DNA of 34,948 bases. Source: Treponema sp. (GTDB lineage: Bacteria; Spirochaetota; Spirochaetia; Treponematales; Treponemataceae). The stretch covers positions 1-34,948 of the forward strand of contig JAKSTK010000008.1 of the NCBI GenBank assembly GCA_024402615.1, given 5' to 3'. Below the pieces are notes generated by a model. That model searched no databases, had not been told where the DNA came from, and was given only the letters and a program-made list of their open reading frames with translations. A program made the translations under genes and the position numbers. Positions 1 through 6,529 of this stretch are shown here, piece by piece (positions within the stretch are counted from its first letter, which is position 1; each line of letters opens with the position of its first letter).

Positions 1-475
1 GTAATGTAGCTGCAAGTTTCTGAACTGGACCGTTCATTGCAGACATAAGCATAGCAATAAGTGTATTCTTTCCAGGAACCTTTGAGTAAGCTTCAATTTT
101 AGCCTGATCATAGATTTCATTTGCAATGCTAGCACCTTTTACTGTAAGTGCTGGAGCATCTTTAGCAAAGTCGAAAAGAACTTTTGCAACTTCGTTTGAA
201 TCTTCTTTAGCCATACAAACTACTGTAGGACCTTTAAGATATTCAGCAACGTTTTCAACTTTCATATCTTCGAAAGCGATACGTGCAAAGTTGTTTTTTA
301 CAACTTTAAGAACTGCGTTCTTTTCACGAAGTTTATCACGGAGAGCAGTAATCTGTTCTACTGTCAATCCACGGTAATCAGCAAAGATGAAGTCACTGTA
401 ATCAGCGAAAGCTTTCTTTGCGTTTTCAATAGCTTCTGCCTTAGCTGGCTGAATCTTTTTTGCTCTAACTGCCAT
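1..475 (-). CDS. rplJ: 50S ribosomal protein L10 (3' part outside window)
   Basis: This is ribosomal protein L10, which anchors the L7/L12 stalk to the large subunit. The minus-strand frame opens with ATG at 475-473 and stays open for 158 codons to the window edge. The start MAVRAKKIQPAKAEAIEN and the later LKVVKNNFARIAFED stretch are typical of L10. The ATG overlaps the rplA stop codon (TAATG), so translation is probably coupled. It follows rplK and rplA in the usual order, and rplL is expected just beyond the edge. L10 represses its own operon in many bacteria, but no leader site is visible between rplA and rplJ because the genes overlap. Confidence 0.95.
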   Translation of the reverse strand, partial: MAVRAKKIQPAKAEAIENAKKAFADYSDFIFADYRGLTVEQITALRDKLREKNAVLKVVKNNFARIAFEDMKVENVAEYLKGPTVVCMAKEDSNEVAKVLFDFAKDAPALTVKGASIANEIYDQAKIEAYSKVPGKNTLIAMLMSAMNGPVQKLAATL

Positions 476-1140
476 TACTCACCTTCCTTCATGTCAACCC
501 AAACACCTGGGCCCATTGATGAACTAATAGATACAGACTGAACATAACCTGCAGCAGCACCAACTGGCTTCTTTTTACTGATTTCAGCAACGAGAGTGTT
601 GATGTTTTCTACTACTTTGTCAGCATCCATAGAACATTTACCTACAGCGATGTGTACGATACCAGCTTTATCAGCACGGAATTCTGTACGACCTTTCTTC
701 AATTCAGCAACTGCCTGTGCAACGTTTGGAGTTACAGTACCAGTTTTTGGGTTAGGCATAAGACCTTTACGACCAAGAACACCAACGTCTTTCATCATAT
801 CAGGTGTAGCAACAGCAACGTCGAATTCCAACCAGCCGTCCTTTACCTTGTCGATGTATTCTTCACCAGCGTAAGCTGCACCAGCATCCAAAGCTTCCTG
901 AACTTTTTCGCCCTTACAGAATACGAGAACTTTCTTTTCACCGCGGAACTGATTAGGGAATACGAGTGTATCACGAACAGTAGCATTTTTTTCAAGACGA
1001 AGTGAAACGTGAGCTTCGATTGTTTCATCGAACTTAGCAAACTTCATATCCTGAACCATTTTACAAGCTGAAGCTACATCATATTTCTTTGTAAGATCAT
1101 ATTTTGCAGCTGCTGCATTATATTTCTTTCCATGTTTCAT
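475..1140 (-). CDS. rplA: 50S ribosomal protein L1
   Basis: Ribosomal protein L1 forms the mobile L1 stalk that binds 23S rRNA near the E site. It usually also represses translation of the rplK-rplA mRNA. The 221-residue length is close to the bacterial norm. The family signature MPNPKTGTVTPNV is at about residues 128-140, preceded by GRKGL. It starts 1 nt after the rplK stop codon and its own stop overlaps the rplJ start, so the three genes form one tight operon. Confidence 0.97.
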   Translation of the reverse strand: MKHGKKYNAAAAKYDLTKKYDVASACKMVQDMKFAKFDETIEAHVSLRLEKNATVRDTLVFPNQFRGEKKVLVFCKGEKVQEALDAGAAYAGEEYIDKVKDGWLEFDVAVATPDMMKDVGVLGRKGLMPNPKTGTVTPNVAQAVAELKKGRTEFRADKAGIVHIAVGKCSMDADKVVENINTLVAEISKKKPVGAAAGYVQSVSISSSMGPGVWVDMKEGE

Positions 1141-1141
1141 A

Positions 1142-1573
1142 TTACTGCTCCACCTCTACACCCATACTGCGTGCAGTACCGGCAATAATTTTCTTTGCTG
1201 CTTCGATATCGTTTGCATTGATATCTGGCATTTTTGTTGTAGCGATTGCTTCCAAATCAGCTTTAGAAAGTGTTGCAACTTTGTCACGAAGTGGGTTACC
1301 AGCACCCTTTTCGATTTTACAAGCTTTCTTAATAAGAACAGCTGCTGGAGGTGTTTTGAGAATAAATGTGTAAGATTTGTCCTGATATACAGTAATTACA
1401 ACTGGGATAATCAAGCCTTTTTCCATAGACTTAGTTCTATCGTTGAATTCCTGAACAAATTTTGGAGCACTTACACCGTGAGGTCCAAGAGCAGGTCCGA
1501 TTGGTGGAGCTGGTGTTGCTGCTCCTGCAGGACACTGCAATTTGATAACGGCAGATACTTTTTTTGTAGCCAT
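1142..1573 (-). CDS. rplK: 50S ribosomal protein L11
   Basis: L11 binds the GTPase-associated centre of 23S rRNA, works with elongation factors, and is needed for RelA activation in species that have it. The 143-residue protein carries the N-terminal motif [14 protein letters not shown] (about 21-34) and the C-terminal [10 protein letters not shown] rRNA-binding segment (about 75-84). An AGGAGA ribosome-binding site lies about 7 nt before the ATG. It follows nusG after a gap of about 150 nt that contains possible regulatory structure (see the leader entry). Confidence 0.97.
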   Translation of the reverse strand: MATKKVSAVIKLQCPAGAATPAPPIGPALGPHGVSAPKFVQEFNDRTKSMEKGLIIPVVITVYQDKSYTFILKTPPAAVLIKKACKIEKGAGNPLRDKVATLSKADLEAIATTKMPDINANDIEAAKKIIAGTARSMGVEVEQ

Positions 1574-1723
1574 TTTTTTATCTCCTAAGATTGGTGTGAA
1601 GCTATCTAAGATATACTTCTAACGAAATGCCTTTGTCCAACGGACTTGCACTTCTCCCAAAAACAGGTATAAATGGTTTGCACTTGGGATACAAACCCCT
1701 GGTTTTGTCAAATAACAGATAGT
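1574..1723 (-). promoter_or_regulatory. rplK leader with alternative hairpins (candidate L1 regulatory region)
   Basis: The nusG-rplK gap is unusually long for this compact operon. Read on the minus strand it can form GGTTTG (complement of 1692-1697) paired with CAAACC (complement of 1675-1680). A competing hairpin pairs CCCAA (complement of 1684-1688) with TTGGG (complement of 1656-1660). The two share the segment around 1681-1690, so they exclude each other. L1 is known to repress the L11-L1 message by binding its leader in other bacteria. I did not find a clear copy of the L1 rRNA site, so a regulatory role is inferred from position and structure. Confidence 0.35.
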
Positions 1724-2317
1724 TTAGTTAGCTTTTTCTACCTGAGAGAAAGTAACTTCAACTGGAGTAGAACGTCCAAAGATCTGAACTTCTACACTAA
1801 GCTTTTCTTTATCAGCAAAGATTTCTTTAATAACTCCAGGGAATGAAGCAAAAGGTCCTTCAGTAATTTTAATCGAATCACCAACATTGAATGTAAAGTT
1901 AATACGAACTGTTTTTTCACCTTTAATTCTTCCACATTTCTGTAAAAGATTTTTTGCTTCATCTGAACTGATTGGTTTTGGACGATTATTACGATTTGTA
2001 TTTCCTACGAAACCTGTAACACCCTGAATTGCATAAAGACCTGCACATGTATTTTTCCATGTAAGTTCAGGCAAATCCATTTCAAGCATTACATATCCTG
2101 GAAGGAATTTAACTTTACGAGTTTTCTGTTTACCAGTCTTTTTGTCGATTTTAACGCCACCGTCTTTACCAACATCAAGAACTTCTTCTTCTGGAACAAT
2201 TACATCGTAAATAACATTTGAATCAAGTTCTTTTTTATCAAGGAGCAATCTGATTGTCTTTTCGATTTTTCCTTCATAACCTGTGAATACGCTAAGAATA
2301 TACCAGCTTCTAGACAT
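1724..2317 (-). CDS. nusG: Transcription termination/antitermination protein NusG
   Basis: NusG binds RNA polymerase through its N-terminal NGN domain and modulates pausing, Rho termination and transcription-translation coupling through its KOW domain. The NGN domain spans about residues 1-130 (MSRSWYILSVFTGYEGKIE opening, KFLPGYVMLEM core). The KOW motif VGDSIKITEGPFASFPG is at about 145-161. An insertion rich in Lys, Asp and Gly lies around 48-68 between the first strands of the NGN domain. It lies 21 nt after secE, the usual bacterial pairing. Confidence 0.97.
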   Translation of the reverse strand: MSRSWYILSVFTGYEGKIEKTIRLLLDKKELDSNVIYDVIVPEEEVLDVGKDGGVKIDKKTGKQKTRKVKFLPGYVMLEMDLPELTWKNTCAGLYAIQGVTGFVGNTNRNNRPKPISSDEAKNLLQKCGRIKGEKTVRINFTFNVGDSIKITEGPFASFPGVIKEIFADKEKLSVEVQIFGRSTPVEVTFSQVEKAN

Positions 2318-2338
2318 TTGTTTACCTTAATAAAATAA

Positions 2339-2530
2339 TTAGCCTTTAATTCCCATAGCTAACTGGAATAACTTGCTGAAACCTAAATCAAGAAGACCAA
2401 GAACAACAGCAATCAAAACTGTAGAAATAACTACAACCTTAATAGAAGCCCAAACATCTGCCTTTGTTGGCCATACAACCTTCTTAAGTTCTGCTGCGCT
2501 TTCTCGGAAAAACTGTACTACTTTTGCCAT
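2339..2530 (-). CDS. secE: Protein translocase subunit SecE
   Basis: SecE clamps the SecY channel of the Sec translocon. The 63-residue form is the short single-membrane-helix type: an amphipathic N-terminus (residues 1-28, with the family feature ELKKVVWPTK at about 15-24), then one hydrophobic helix at about 32-56. It sits between tRNA-Trp and nusG, the standard position. Confidence 0.95.
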   Translation of the reverse strand: MAKVVQFFRESAAELKKVVWPTKADVWASIKVVVISTVLIAVVLGLLDLGFSKLFQLAMGIKG

Positions 2531-2566
2531 TTTTGATTACTTCCTTTTATAAGATTAGAAAAAAAA

Positions 2567-2639
2567 CAGGGCAGGCAGGACTTGAACCCACGACAGGCGG
2601 TTTTGGAGACCGCTGCTCTACCAACTGAACTACTGCCCT
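2567..2639 (-). tRNA. tRNA-Trp(CCA)
   Basis: A 73-nt cloverleaf on the minus strand. The acceptor stem AGGGCAG pairs with CTGCCCT, the anticodon loop reads CTCCAAA with anticodon CCA, and the T loop is TTCAAGT. No CCA tail is encoded. It sits between rpmG and secE, the arrangement seen in many bacteria. Confidence 0.96.
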
Positions 2640-2693
2640 ATATATTCAAACCGCTTGCGCGGTCAAAATATTAAAAATTAAAAAAATTAAAAA

Positions 2694-2870
2694 TTATTTA
2701 GCTTTTGTTTCTTTGTGCAAAATGCTCTTTTTACACCAAGGACAATACTTATTCTTTTCGAGCTTACCAGTAATGTTCTTGCGGTTTTTGTAAGTTGTAT
2801 AATTCTTTCTCTTACATTCTGTACACTGCAAAGCGATGATTTCTACGGCGCCCTTTTTCTTGCTACCCAT
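2694..2870 (-). CDS. rpmG: 50S ribosomal protein L33
   Basis: This 58-residue basic protein reads [20 protein letters not shown] at its start and ends KETKAK. It has two CxxC pairs (Cys16/Cys19 and Cys43/Cys46), so it is the zinc-binding form of L33. It is a large-subunit protein near the E site. It has an AGGAG ribosome-binding site and lies between tRNA-Thr and tRNA-Trp in the same transcript as secE-nusG. Zinc-free paralogues are used under zinc starvation in some bacteria; none is present here. Confidence 0.96.
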   Translation of the reverse strand: MGSKKKGAVEIIALQCTECKRKNYTTYKNRKNITGKLEKNKYCPWCKKSILHKETKAK

Positions 2871-2901
2871 ACTTAACTCCTAAGAATCTAATAATTTTCT
2901 A

Positions 2902-2974
2902 AGCCCATGTGCGGAATCGGACCGCAGACCTCCACATTACCGATGTGGTGCTCTACCAACTGAGCTACAGGGGC
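2902..2974 (-). tRNA. tRNA-Thr(GGU)
   Basis: A 73-nt cloverleaf on the minus strand. The anticodon stem CCACA/TGTGG closes the loop TCGGTAA, giving anticodon GGT. The D arm is GCTCAGTTGGTAGAGC and the T arm is TGCGG/CCGCA. The acceptor stem GCCCCTG versus CATGGGC has one C-U mismatch at the fifth pair. It is the first gene of the tRNA-rpmG-tRNA-secE-nusG block, with a strong promoter directly upstream. Confidence 0.93.
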
Positions 2975-3016
2975 ATCTGCGAATTCACACAAGTTATAGA
3001 AAACGTGCGTTTTAGA

Positions 3017-3045
3017 AATATATTCTAAGATAGAAATTATGTCAA
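3017..3045 (-). promoter_or_regulatory. Sigma-70 promoter of the tRNA-Thr/rpmG/secE/nusG block
   Basis: On the minus strand a perfect -35 box TTGACA (complement of 3040-3045) is followed after 17 nt by TATATT (complement of 3017-3022). That would start transcription about 35 nt before tRNA-Thr. Spacing and match are near consensus, and no terminator is visible before secE-nusG, so it may drive the whole block. Confidence 0.75.
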
Positions 3046-3174
3046 TAAATTCAATCAAGAATTCCGAAAAGAATTTGAAAATTCCGCCTATATTTTTAAA
3101 GAATTTTGATTAATTTATCTATTTATAGATATTATCCATCTTATGTGATATATTCAACCTCAATGAGGTGATTT

Positions 3175-4035
3175 ATGAATATTGATGCACTTACAGACGG
3201 AATTTTAAAATCCTATGATGAATATGGATTGGTAAACCGCAATGAAGCAGAAAACTTTCCTAACAGACAGAATGTAGTTTCTGTGCTTTCTGATTTGCAG
3301 AGCCTCATTTTTCCAAACTTCAGAGTTGCAGAAGATATTGATGCTGTAAATATCCGTTATGTAACCGGACAGAAAATCAATAATATAATTGCAAAGCTTA
3401 CTAAAGAAATTCAAAAAGCATTGATTTACACAGTTACATTAAACAATGGCTTGAATGAAAATTTCAGCAGCTCTCACTGCTTTAAACTGGCAGAACAGAC
3501 TTCTATTGCTTTGATTGAAGAAATCCCTGAAATAAGAAGAAGAATCCAACTGGATACAATTGCCGCTTTTAACGGGGATCCTGCTGCAAAAAGTAATGAA
3601 GAAGTAATTCTTTCTTACCCTGGACTTGAAGCAATTACAGTTCACAGACTGGCTCACTTTCTGTACAAAAATGGCGTTCCTGTTATTCCAAGAATTATGA
3701 GTGAACATGTTCATGGAAAAACCGGTATTGATATTCATCCGGGAGCTACAATCGGAGATTCTTTCTTTATTGATCATGGAACTGGAGTTGTAATTGGAGA
3801 AACCTGTATTATTGGAAACAATGTAAAAGTTTACCAGGGAGTAACTTTAGGTGCCCTTAGCGTAAAGAAAAACCTTCAGGATAAAAAACGACATCCTACT
3901 ATTGAAGATAATGTAACAATTTACGCTGGAGCAACAATTCTTGGCGGTGACACTGTTATTGGTAAAGGCTGTACAATTGGTGGTAACACCTGGGTTACAA
4001 AATCTATTCCTGCAGGAACTGTAATTACTATTTAA
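3175..4035 (+). CDS. cysE: Serine O-acetyltransferase
   Basis: It transfers acetyl from acetyl-CoA to L-serine, giving O-acetylserine, the precursor for cysteine. The 286 residues fit the longer SAT type: a helical N-terminal domain (about 1-170), then a left-handed beta-helix of hexapeptide repeats from about 185 to the end (GIDIHPGATIG, IDHGTGVVIGE, IEDNVTIYAGATILGG, IGKGCTIGGNTWV). The His in IDHGTG (about residue 200) is the family catalytic base. The C-terminal tail after SIPAGTVI is very short, and in other SATs this tail carries cysteine feedback inhibition and binds CysK. The ribosome-binding site GAGGTG precedes the ATG. It appears monocistronic, with its own terminator. Confidence 0.93.
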   Translation: MNIDALTDGILKSYDEYGLVNRNEAENFPNRQNVVSVLSDLQSLIFPNFRVAEDIDAVNIRYVTGQKINNIIAKLTKEIQKALIYTVTLNNGLNENFSSSHCFKLAEQTSIALIEEIPEIRRRIQLDTIAAFNGDPAAKSNEEVILSYPGLEAITVHRLAHFLYKNGVPVIPRIMSEHVHGKTGIDIHPGATIGDSFFIDHGTGVVIGETCIIGNNVKVYQGVTLGALSVKKNLQDKKRHPTIEDNVTIYAGATILGGDTVIGKGCTIGGNTWVTKSIPAGTVITI

Positions 4036-4064
4036 AACCCACAAATTAAAAGATTTGATATAAC

Positions 4065-4096
4065 AAAAAAACTCTGCTGAACGGCAGAGTTTTTTT
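4065..4096 (+). terminator. Rho-independent terminator after cysE
   Basis: The stem AACTCTGC/GCAGAGTT with a short loop is followed by TTTTTTT. It ends the cysE transcript and, read from the other side, faces the minus-strand small RNA candidate. Confidence 0.85.
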
Positions 4097-4126
4097 ATAT
4101 ATATCCCAAATAATCTTATCAGAGTT

Positions 4127-4223
4127 AAAAAAAAACAAGGTTCCTAGACAGTAACACTAAAAAGGAACCTTGCCGTCCAGTCGCCTGGACATCGGAGAGA
4201 GTTTATCAGCTTATTTACAAGCT
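4127..4223 (-). ncRNA. Candidate small RNA between cysE and radA
   Basis: A complete minus-strand transcription unit with no reading frame. The promoter has -35 TTGACA (complement of 4253-4258), a 17-nt spacer and -10 TAAATT (complement of 4230-4235), predicting a start near 4223. The RNA of about 95 nt would fold into a small hairpin (AGCTT/AAGCT), a stem GTCCAG/CTGGAC with a GCGA tetraloop (complement of 4175-4190), and a terminal stem CAAGGTTCCT/AGGAACCTTG (complement of 4136-4172) followed by nine U residues (4127-4135). I do not recognise it as SRP RNA, 6S RNA, tmRNA, RNase P RNA or a riboswitch I know. The ends are estimates. Confidence 0.65.
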
Positions 4224-4229
4224 ACATTT

Positions 4230-4258
4230 AATTTACTCCAAACCATTGCTGCTGTCAA
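4230..4258 (-). promoter_or_regulatory. Promoter of the small RNA candidate
   Basis: Consensus TTGACA, spacer of exactly 17 nt, then TAAATT. It points away from radA and toward the cysE terminator. Confidence 0.7.
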
Positions 4259-4299
4259 TATTTTTAATAAGAAAAAAATTGTATTTTTTTCTAAAAAAA

Positions 4300-4330
4300 T
4301 TGCAGAAAATCACTCAAAAAAAACTATAAT
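4300..4330 (+). promoter_or_regulatory. Probable radA promoter
   Basis: TATAAT at 4325-4330 is preceded by TTGCAG at 4300-4305. The 19-nt spacer is longer than ideal. The transcript would begin near 4337, giving a leader of about 30 nt. Confidence 0.5.
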
Positions 4331-4365
4331 ATATATACAAACTTGCTTTCAAAATGAGGAAACAA

Positions 4366-5724
4366 ATGGCTAAGAAAAACGGCACAATTATGTACAGATG
4401 TTCAAACTGCGGCTATTCACAGCCTAAGTGGTTAGGAAAATGTCCTGACTGCGGAGAATGGAATACATTAACTGAAGTAATTATGGATAAAAATGGAGTT
4501 TCTCCTGCTGGTCTGGGAAGTGCCCTTTCTGAAAAATCTAAACCTGTGTCACTGGAAACAGTTACAGCACAGCAAAATGTACGCTTTTCCACAGGAATTT
4601 CCGAGTTTGACAGAGTATTGGGCGGTGGAGCTACCAAGCGTTCTGTTGTTCTTTTAGGTGGCGAGCCTGGAATTGGTAAATCTACTTTACTGTTACAGAC
4701 TGCGGCCAGTGTTGCAAAAACTTTTAATGGAAAGTCAAATATTCTATATGTCAGTGGTGAAGAGTCGGCTGCACAGATAAAAGAAAGAGCGGACAGGCTT
4801 AAGGTTAATTGTTCTGGAATTCAACTTCTGAGCACTTCTCGTTTGGAAGACACTTTTGATGCACTGGAAGAATTGAATCCCGGACTGGTTATTGTAGATT
4901 CCATTCAGACCATTTACTCTGCGGAAGCAGGTTTAATTCCTGGAACTGTAAATCAACTGAAATACTGTGCCAATGAATTTATTACCTGGGCAAAAAACAG
5001 AGACACAGTTCTGATAATGACAGCCCATGTTACAAAAGAAGGAACAATTGCGGGACCTAAATCTCTGGAACACATGGTTGATACTGTAATTTCTTTTGAA
5101 CGCAACAATGACGATATCCGTTTTTTGCATGCTCAGAAAAACCGTTTTGGTTCTGTAGACGAACTGGGAATTTTCAGTATGACAGAGGATGGTTTGATTC
5201 CTGTAACAGATCCTACTTCTCTGTTCATTACAAAAAGAAGCGAAGGACTTCCTGCGGGAGTTGCATGTACACCGGTGTTTGAAGGCTCCAGAGTTTTTAT
5301 GGTAGAAATTCAGGCATTAACAGTACCTGCAAAAGCTACAATTTCCAGAGTTTATTCTGAAAAAATTGATTCCGGAAGAGTTGCAAGAATTGCGGCAGTT
5401 ATTGAAAAACGCTGTGGGTTGAGATTTTCGGATCAGGATATTTATGTAAATGTTGCGGGAGGTATAAAACTTTCGGAAAGTTCTATTGACGCTGCTATTG
5501 CAACAGCCCTCTACTCTGCCCGTACTGATATTCCGGTTCATCCAAAAATGGCAGTTTTTGGTGAATTAAGTCTGGCAGGAGAAATCCGTCCGGTTATAAA
5601 AGGAAAACAGAGAACAAAAGCGGCAGTAAGTCTTGGTTATACTACTGTGGTTAATCCTGAAGGTACTGACGGCACTGCAAAAGCGGCAGATATTAAAACC
5701 CTTGTAAAACTTATGTTCAAATAA
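4366..5724 (+). CDS. radA: DNA repair protein RadA
   Basis: RadA is a RecA-like ATPase that helps branch migration and processing of recombination intermediates. From the ATG at 4366 it has 452 residues, the usual length. It has an N-terminal C4 zinc finger (Cys12, 15, 26, 29), a Walker A GGEPGIGKST at about 98-107, the RadA-specific KNRFG motif at about 258-262, and a C-terminal Lon-protease-like domain with GELSLAGEIRPV. I chose 4366 because GAGGA at 4356-4360 sits 5 nt upstream as a ribosome-binding site. The upstream in-frame ATG at 4354 would put that site inside the gene. Confidence 0.95.
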   Translation: MAKKNGTIMYRCSNCGYSQPKWLGKCPDCGEWNTLTEVIMDKNGVSPAGLGSALSEKSKPVSLETVTAQQNVRFSTGISEFDRVLGGGATKRSVVLLGGEPGIGKSTLLLQTAASVAKTFNGKSNILYVSGEESAAQIKERADRLKVNCSGIQLLSTSRLEDTFDALEELNPGLVIVDSIQTIYSAEAGLIPGTVNQLKYCANEFITWAKNRDTVLIMTAHVTKEGTIAGPKSLEHMVDTVISFERNNDDIRFLHAQKNRFGSVDELGIFSMTEDGLIPVTDPTSLFITKRSEGLPAGVACTPVFEGSRVFMVEIQALTVPAKATISRVYSEKIDSGRVARIAAVIEKRCGLRFSDQDIYVNVAGGIKLSESSIDAAIATALYSARTDIPVHPKMAVFGELSLAGEIRPVIKGKQRTKAAVSLGYTTVVNPEGTDGTAKAADIKTLVKLMFK

Positions 5725-5800
5725 ATTGAGCTATTTTGACCCGGCAGGTAAATACAAACTCTAAATAGATGAGCATTTATTACTCAAACAGGAAGATTGC

Positions 5801-5906
5801 AAAGGCGTGTAATGGTTCAAATGACGCAGTATGCGACATTTGAAGTGCGCAGCACCGAGGGTTACCGAGCCATGAAAGGCCGTTTTGGTTAGAAAAGGCT
5901 GGCCCA
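5801..5906 (+). repeat. Interspersed repeat, copy 1 (divergent)
   Basis: It shares the 3' box CCGTTTTGGTTAGAAAAG (5880-5897), followed by a GGCCC-like end, with copies at about 32875-32975 (plus) and 21160-21260 (minus). The centre differs between copies but is palindromic in each. This copy is the least similar of the three. Confidence 0.5.
5816..5844. promoter_or_regulatory. 29-bp palindrome upstream of the sigma-54 promoter (candidate enhancer site)
   Basis: The left arm TTCAAATGACGCA (5816-5828) and the right arm (5832-5844) match as reverse complements at 12 of 13 positions around a 3-nt centre. It lies about 112 bp upstream of the -24 element, the distance usual for sigma-54 activator sites. 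It also falls inside the repeat, so it may simply be the repeat's hairpin. Confidence 0.4.
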
Positions 5907-5954
5907 TAATAAAAAAAATCAAAAATTTTAAACTTTTTTTGAAGAAAAATTACT

Positions 5955-5970
5955 TGGCACGATACTTGCT
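5955..5970 (+). promoter_or_regulatory. Sigma-54 (-24/-12) promoter of hsp20
   Basis: TTGGCACGATACTTGCT matches the consensus TGGCACN5TTGC. GG at 5956-5957 and GC at 5968-5969 are separated by the invariant 10 nt. The predicted start is near 5981, giving a leader of about 45 nt before the hsp20 ATG. The sigma-54 gene itself is in this window at 14540-15994. Confidence 0.85.
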
Positions 5971-5980
5971 TTATATTAAG

Positions 5981-5995
5981 TGTACAGTAAGTACA
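5981..5995. promoter_or_regulatory. Small palindrome at the hsp20 transcription start
   Basis: TGTAC and GTACA arms are separated by AGTAA. Because it begins at the predicted start site it could be an operator or a short 5' mRNA hairpin. Nothing else indicates which. Confidence 0.35.
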
Positions 5996-6026
5996 AACAA
6001 TTTTAATTCTTAAAGAGGTTTTTATT

Positions 6027-6449
6027 ATGAACGAACTTTCACTTTTTAATTCACTTTTCGATGATGTTTTTGGCAACGCAAACTCAGGGATCAACTACTA
6101 CGCAGCTGTAAGTTCACCTCGCGTTGATGTAAAAGAAGAAGACAATTCCTATGTTCTGGAAATGGAACTGCCAGGAAAAACTGAAAAAGATGTAAACATT
6201 CACCTTGATTCTGACACTCTTACAATTGCTTCAGTAAAAGAAGACAAGAAAGAAGAGAAAAAAGAAACAAAGAAAAGCAAATACATTCTTAGAGAAAGAA
6301 GCTGTATGAACTTTGAACGCCGCTTCACAATTCCAAACGATGTTGATAAAGAATCAATTGCAGCTAATTTCAAAAACGGTGTGCTTACAGTCAGCATGAC
6401 AAAGAAAGCAATTGCCGCACCAAGACAGATTGCAATTCAGGCCTGCTAA
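6027..6449 (+). CDS. Small heat-shock protein, Hsp20/alpha-crystallin family
   Basis: An ATP-independent holdase that binds unfolding proteins in the cytoplasm. The 140 residues hold an alpha-crystallin domain (about 35-130) starting with the typical SPRVDVKEEDNSYVLEMELPG, a Lys/Glu-rich loop (about 75-87), and the closing motif FKNGVLTVSM. The C-terminal IxI-type tail needed for oligomer assembly may be represented by IAIQ near the end. The ribosome-binding site GAGG precedes the ATG. It is a single-gene unit between a sigma-54 promoter and a strong terminator, so it is probably induced through an unidentified enhancer-binding activator. Sigma-54 control of an Hsp20 is unusual compared with sigma-32 or HrcA control. 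Confidence 0.93.
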   Translation: MNELSLFNSLFDDVFGNANSGINYYAAVSSPRVDVKEEDNSYVLEMELPGKTEKDVNIHLDSDTLTIASVKEDKKEEKKETKKSKYILRERSCMNFERRFTIPNDVDKESIAANFKNGVLTVSMTKKAIAAPRQIAIQAC

Positions 6450-6473
6450 TTTCTGATAATTCAGCAGTTAAAT

Positions 6474-6508
6474 AAAAAACGGGAAGCAAAAAACTTCCCG
6501 TTTTTTTA
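6474..6508. terminator. Terminator between hsp20 and pgsA
   Basis: The stem AAACGGGAAG/CTTCCCGTTT with an A-rich loop is followed by a T run. A-run and T-run flank both sides, so it can serve hsp20 (plus) and the convergent pgsA (minus). Confidence 0.85.
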
Positions 6509-6529
6509 TTTCAATAAATATTAATTAAA

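Larger units (their letters stand above)
5725..6026. other. Non-coding region upstream of hsp20 (repeat plus sigma-54 control region)
   Basis: About 300 bases with no gene. It holds, in order, a GC-richer interspersed repeat (about 5801-5906) that includes a long imperfect palindrome at 5816-5844, an AT-rich spacer, a sigma-54 promoter at 5955-5970 and a small palindrome at the predicted transcription start (5981-5995). No radA terminator is obvious. Confidence 0.8.

Noticed and set aside
4141-4190. Riboswitch or attenuator in a radA leader on the plus strand.
   Set aside because: On the plus strand the hairpins are not followed by a T run and lie upstream of the radA promoter. The features fit a minus-strand RNA with a terminator much better.
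4170-4373. Open frame of 67 codons upstream of radA.
   Set aside because: It has no ribosome-binding site, is not family-like, and crosses the small RNA candidate and the radA promoter.
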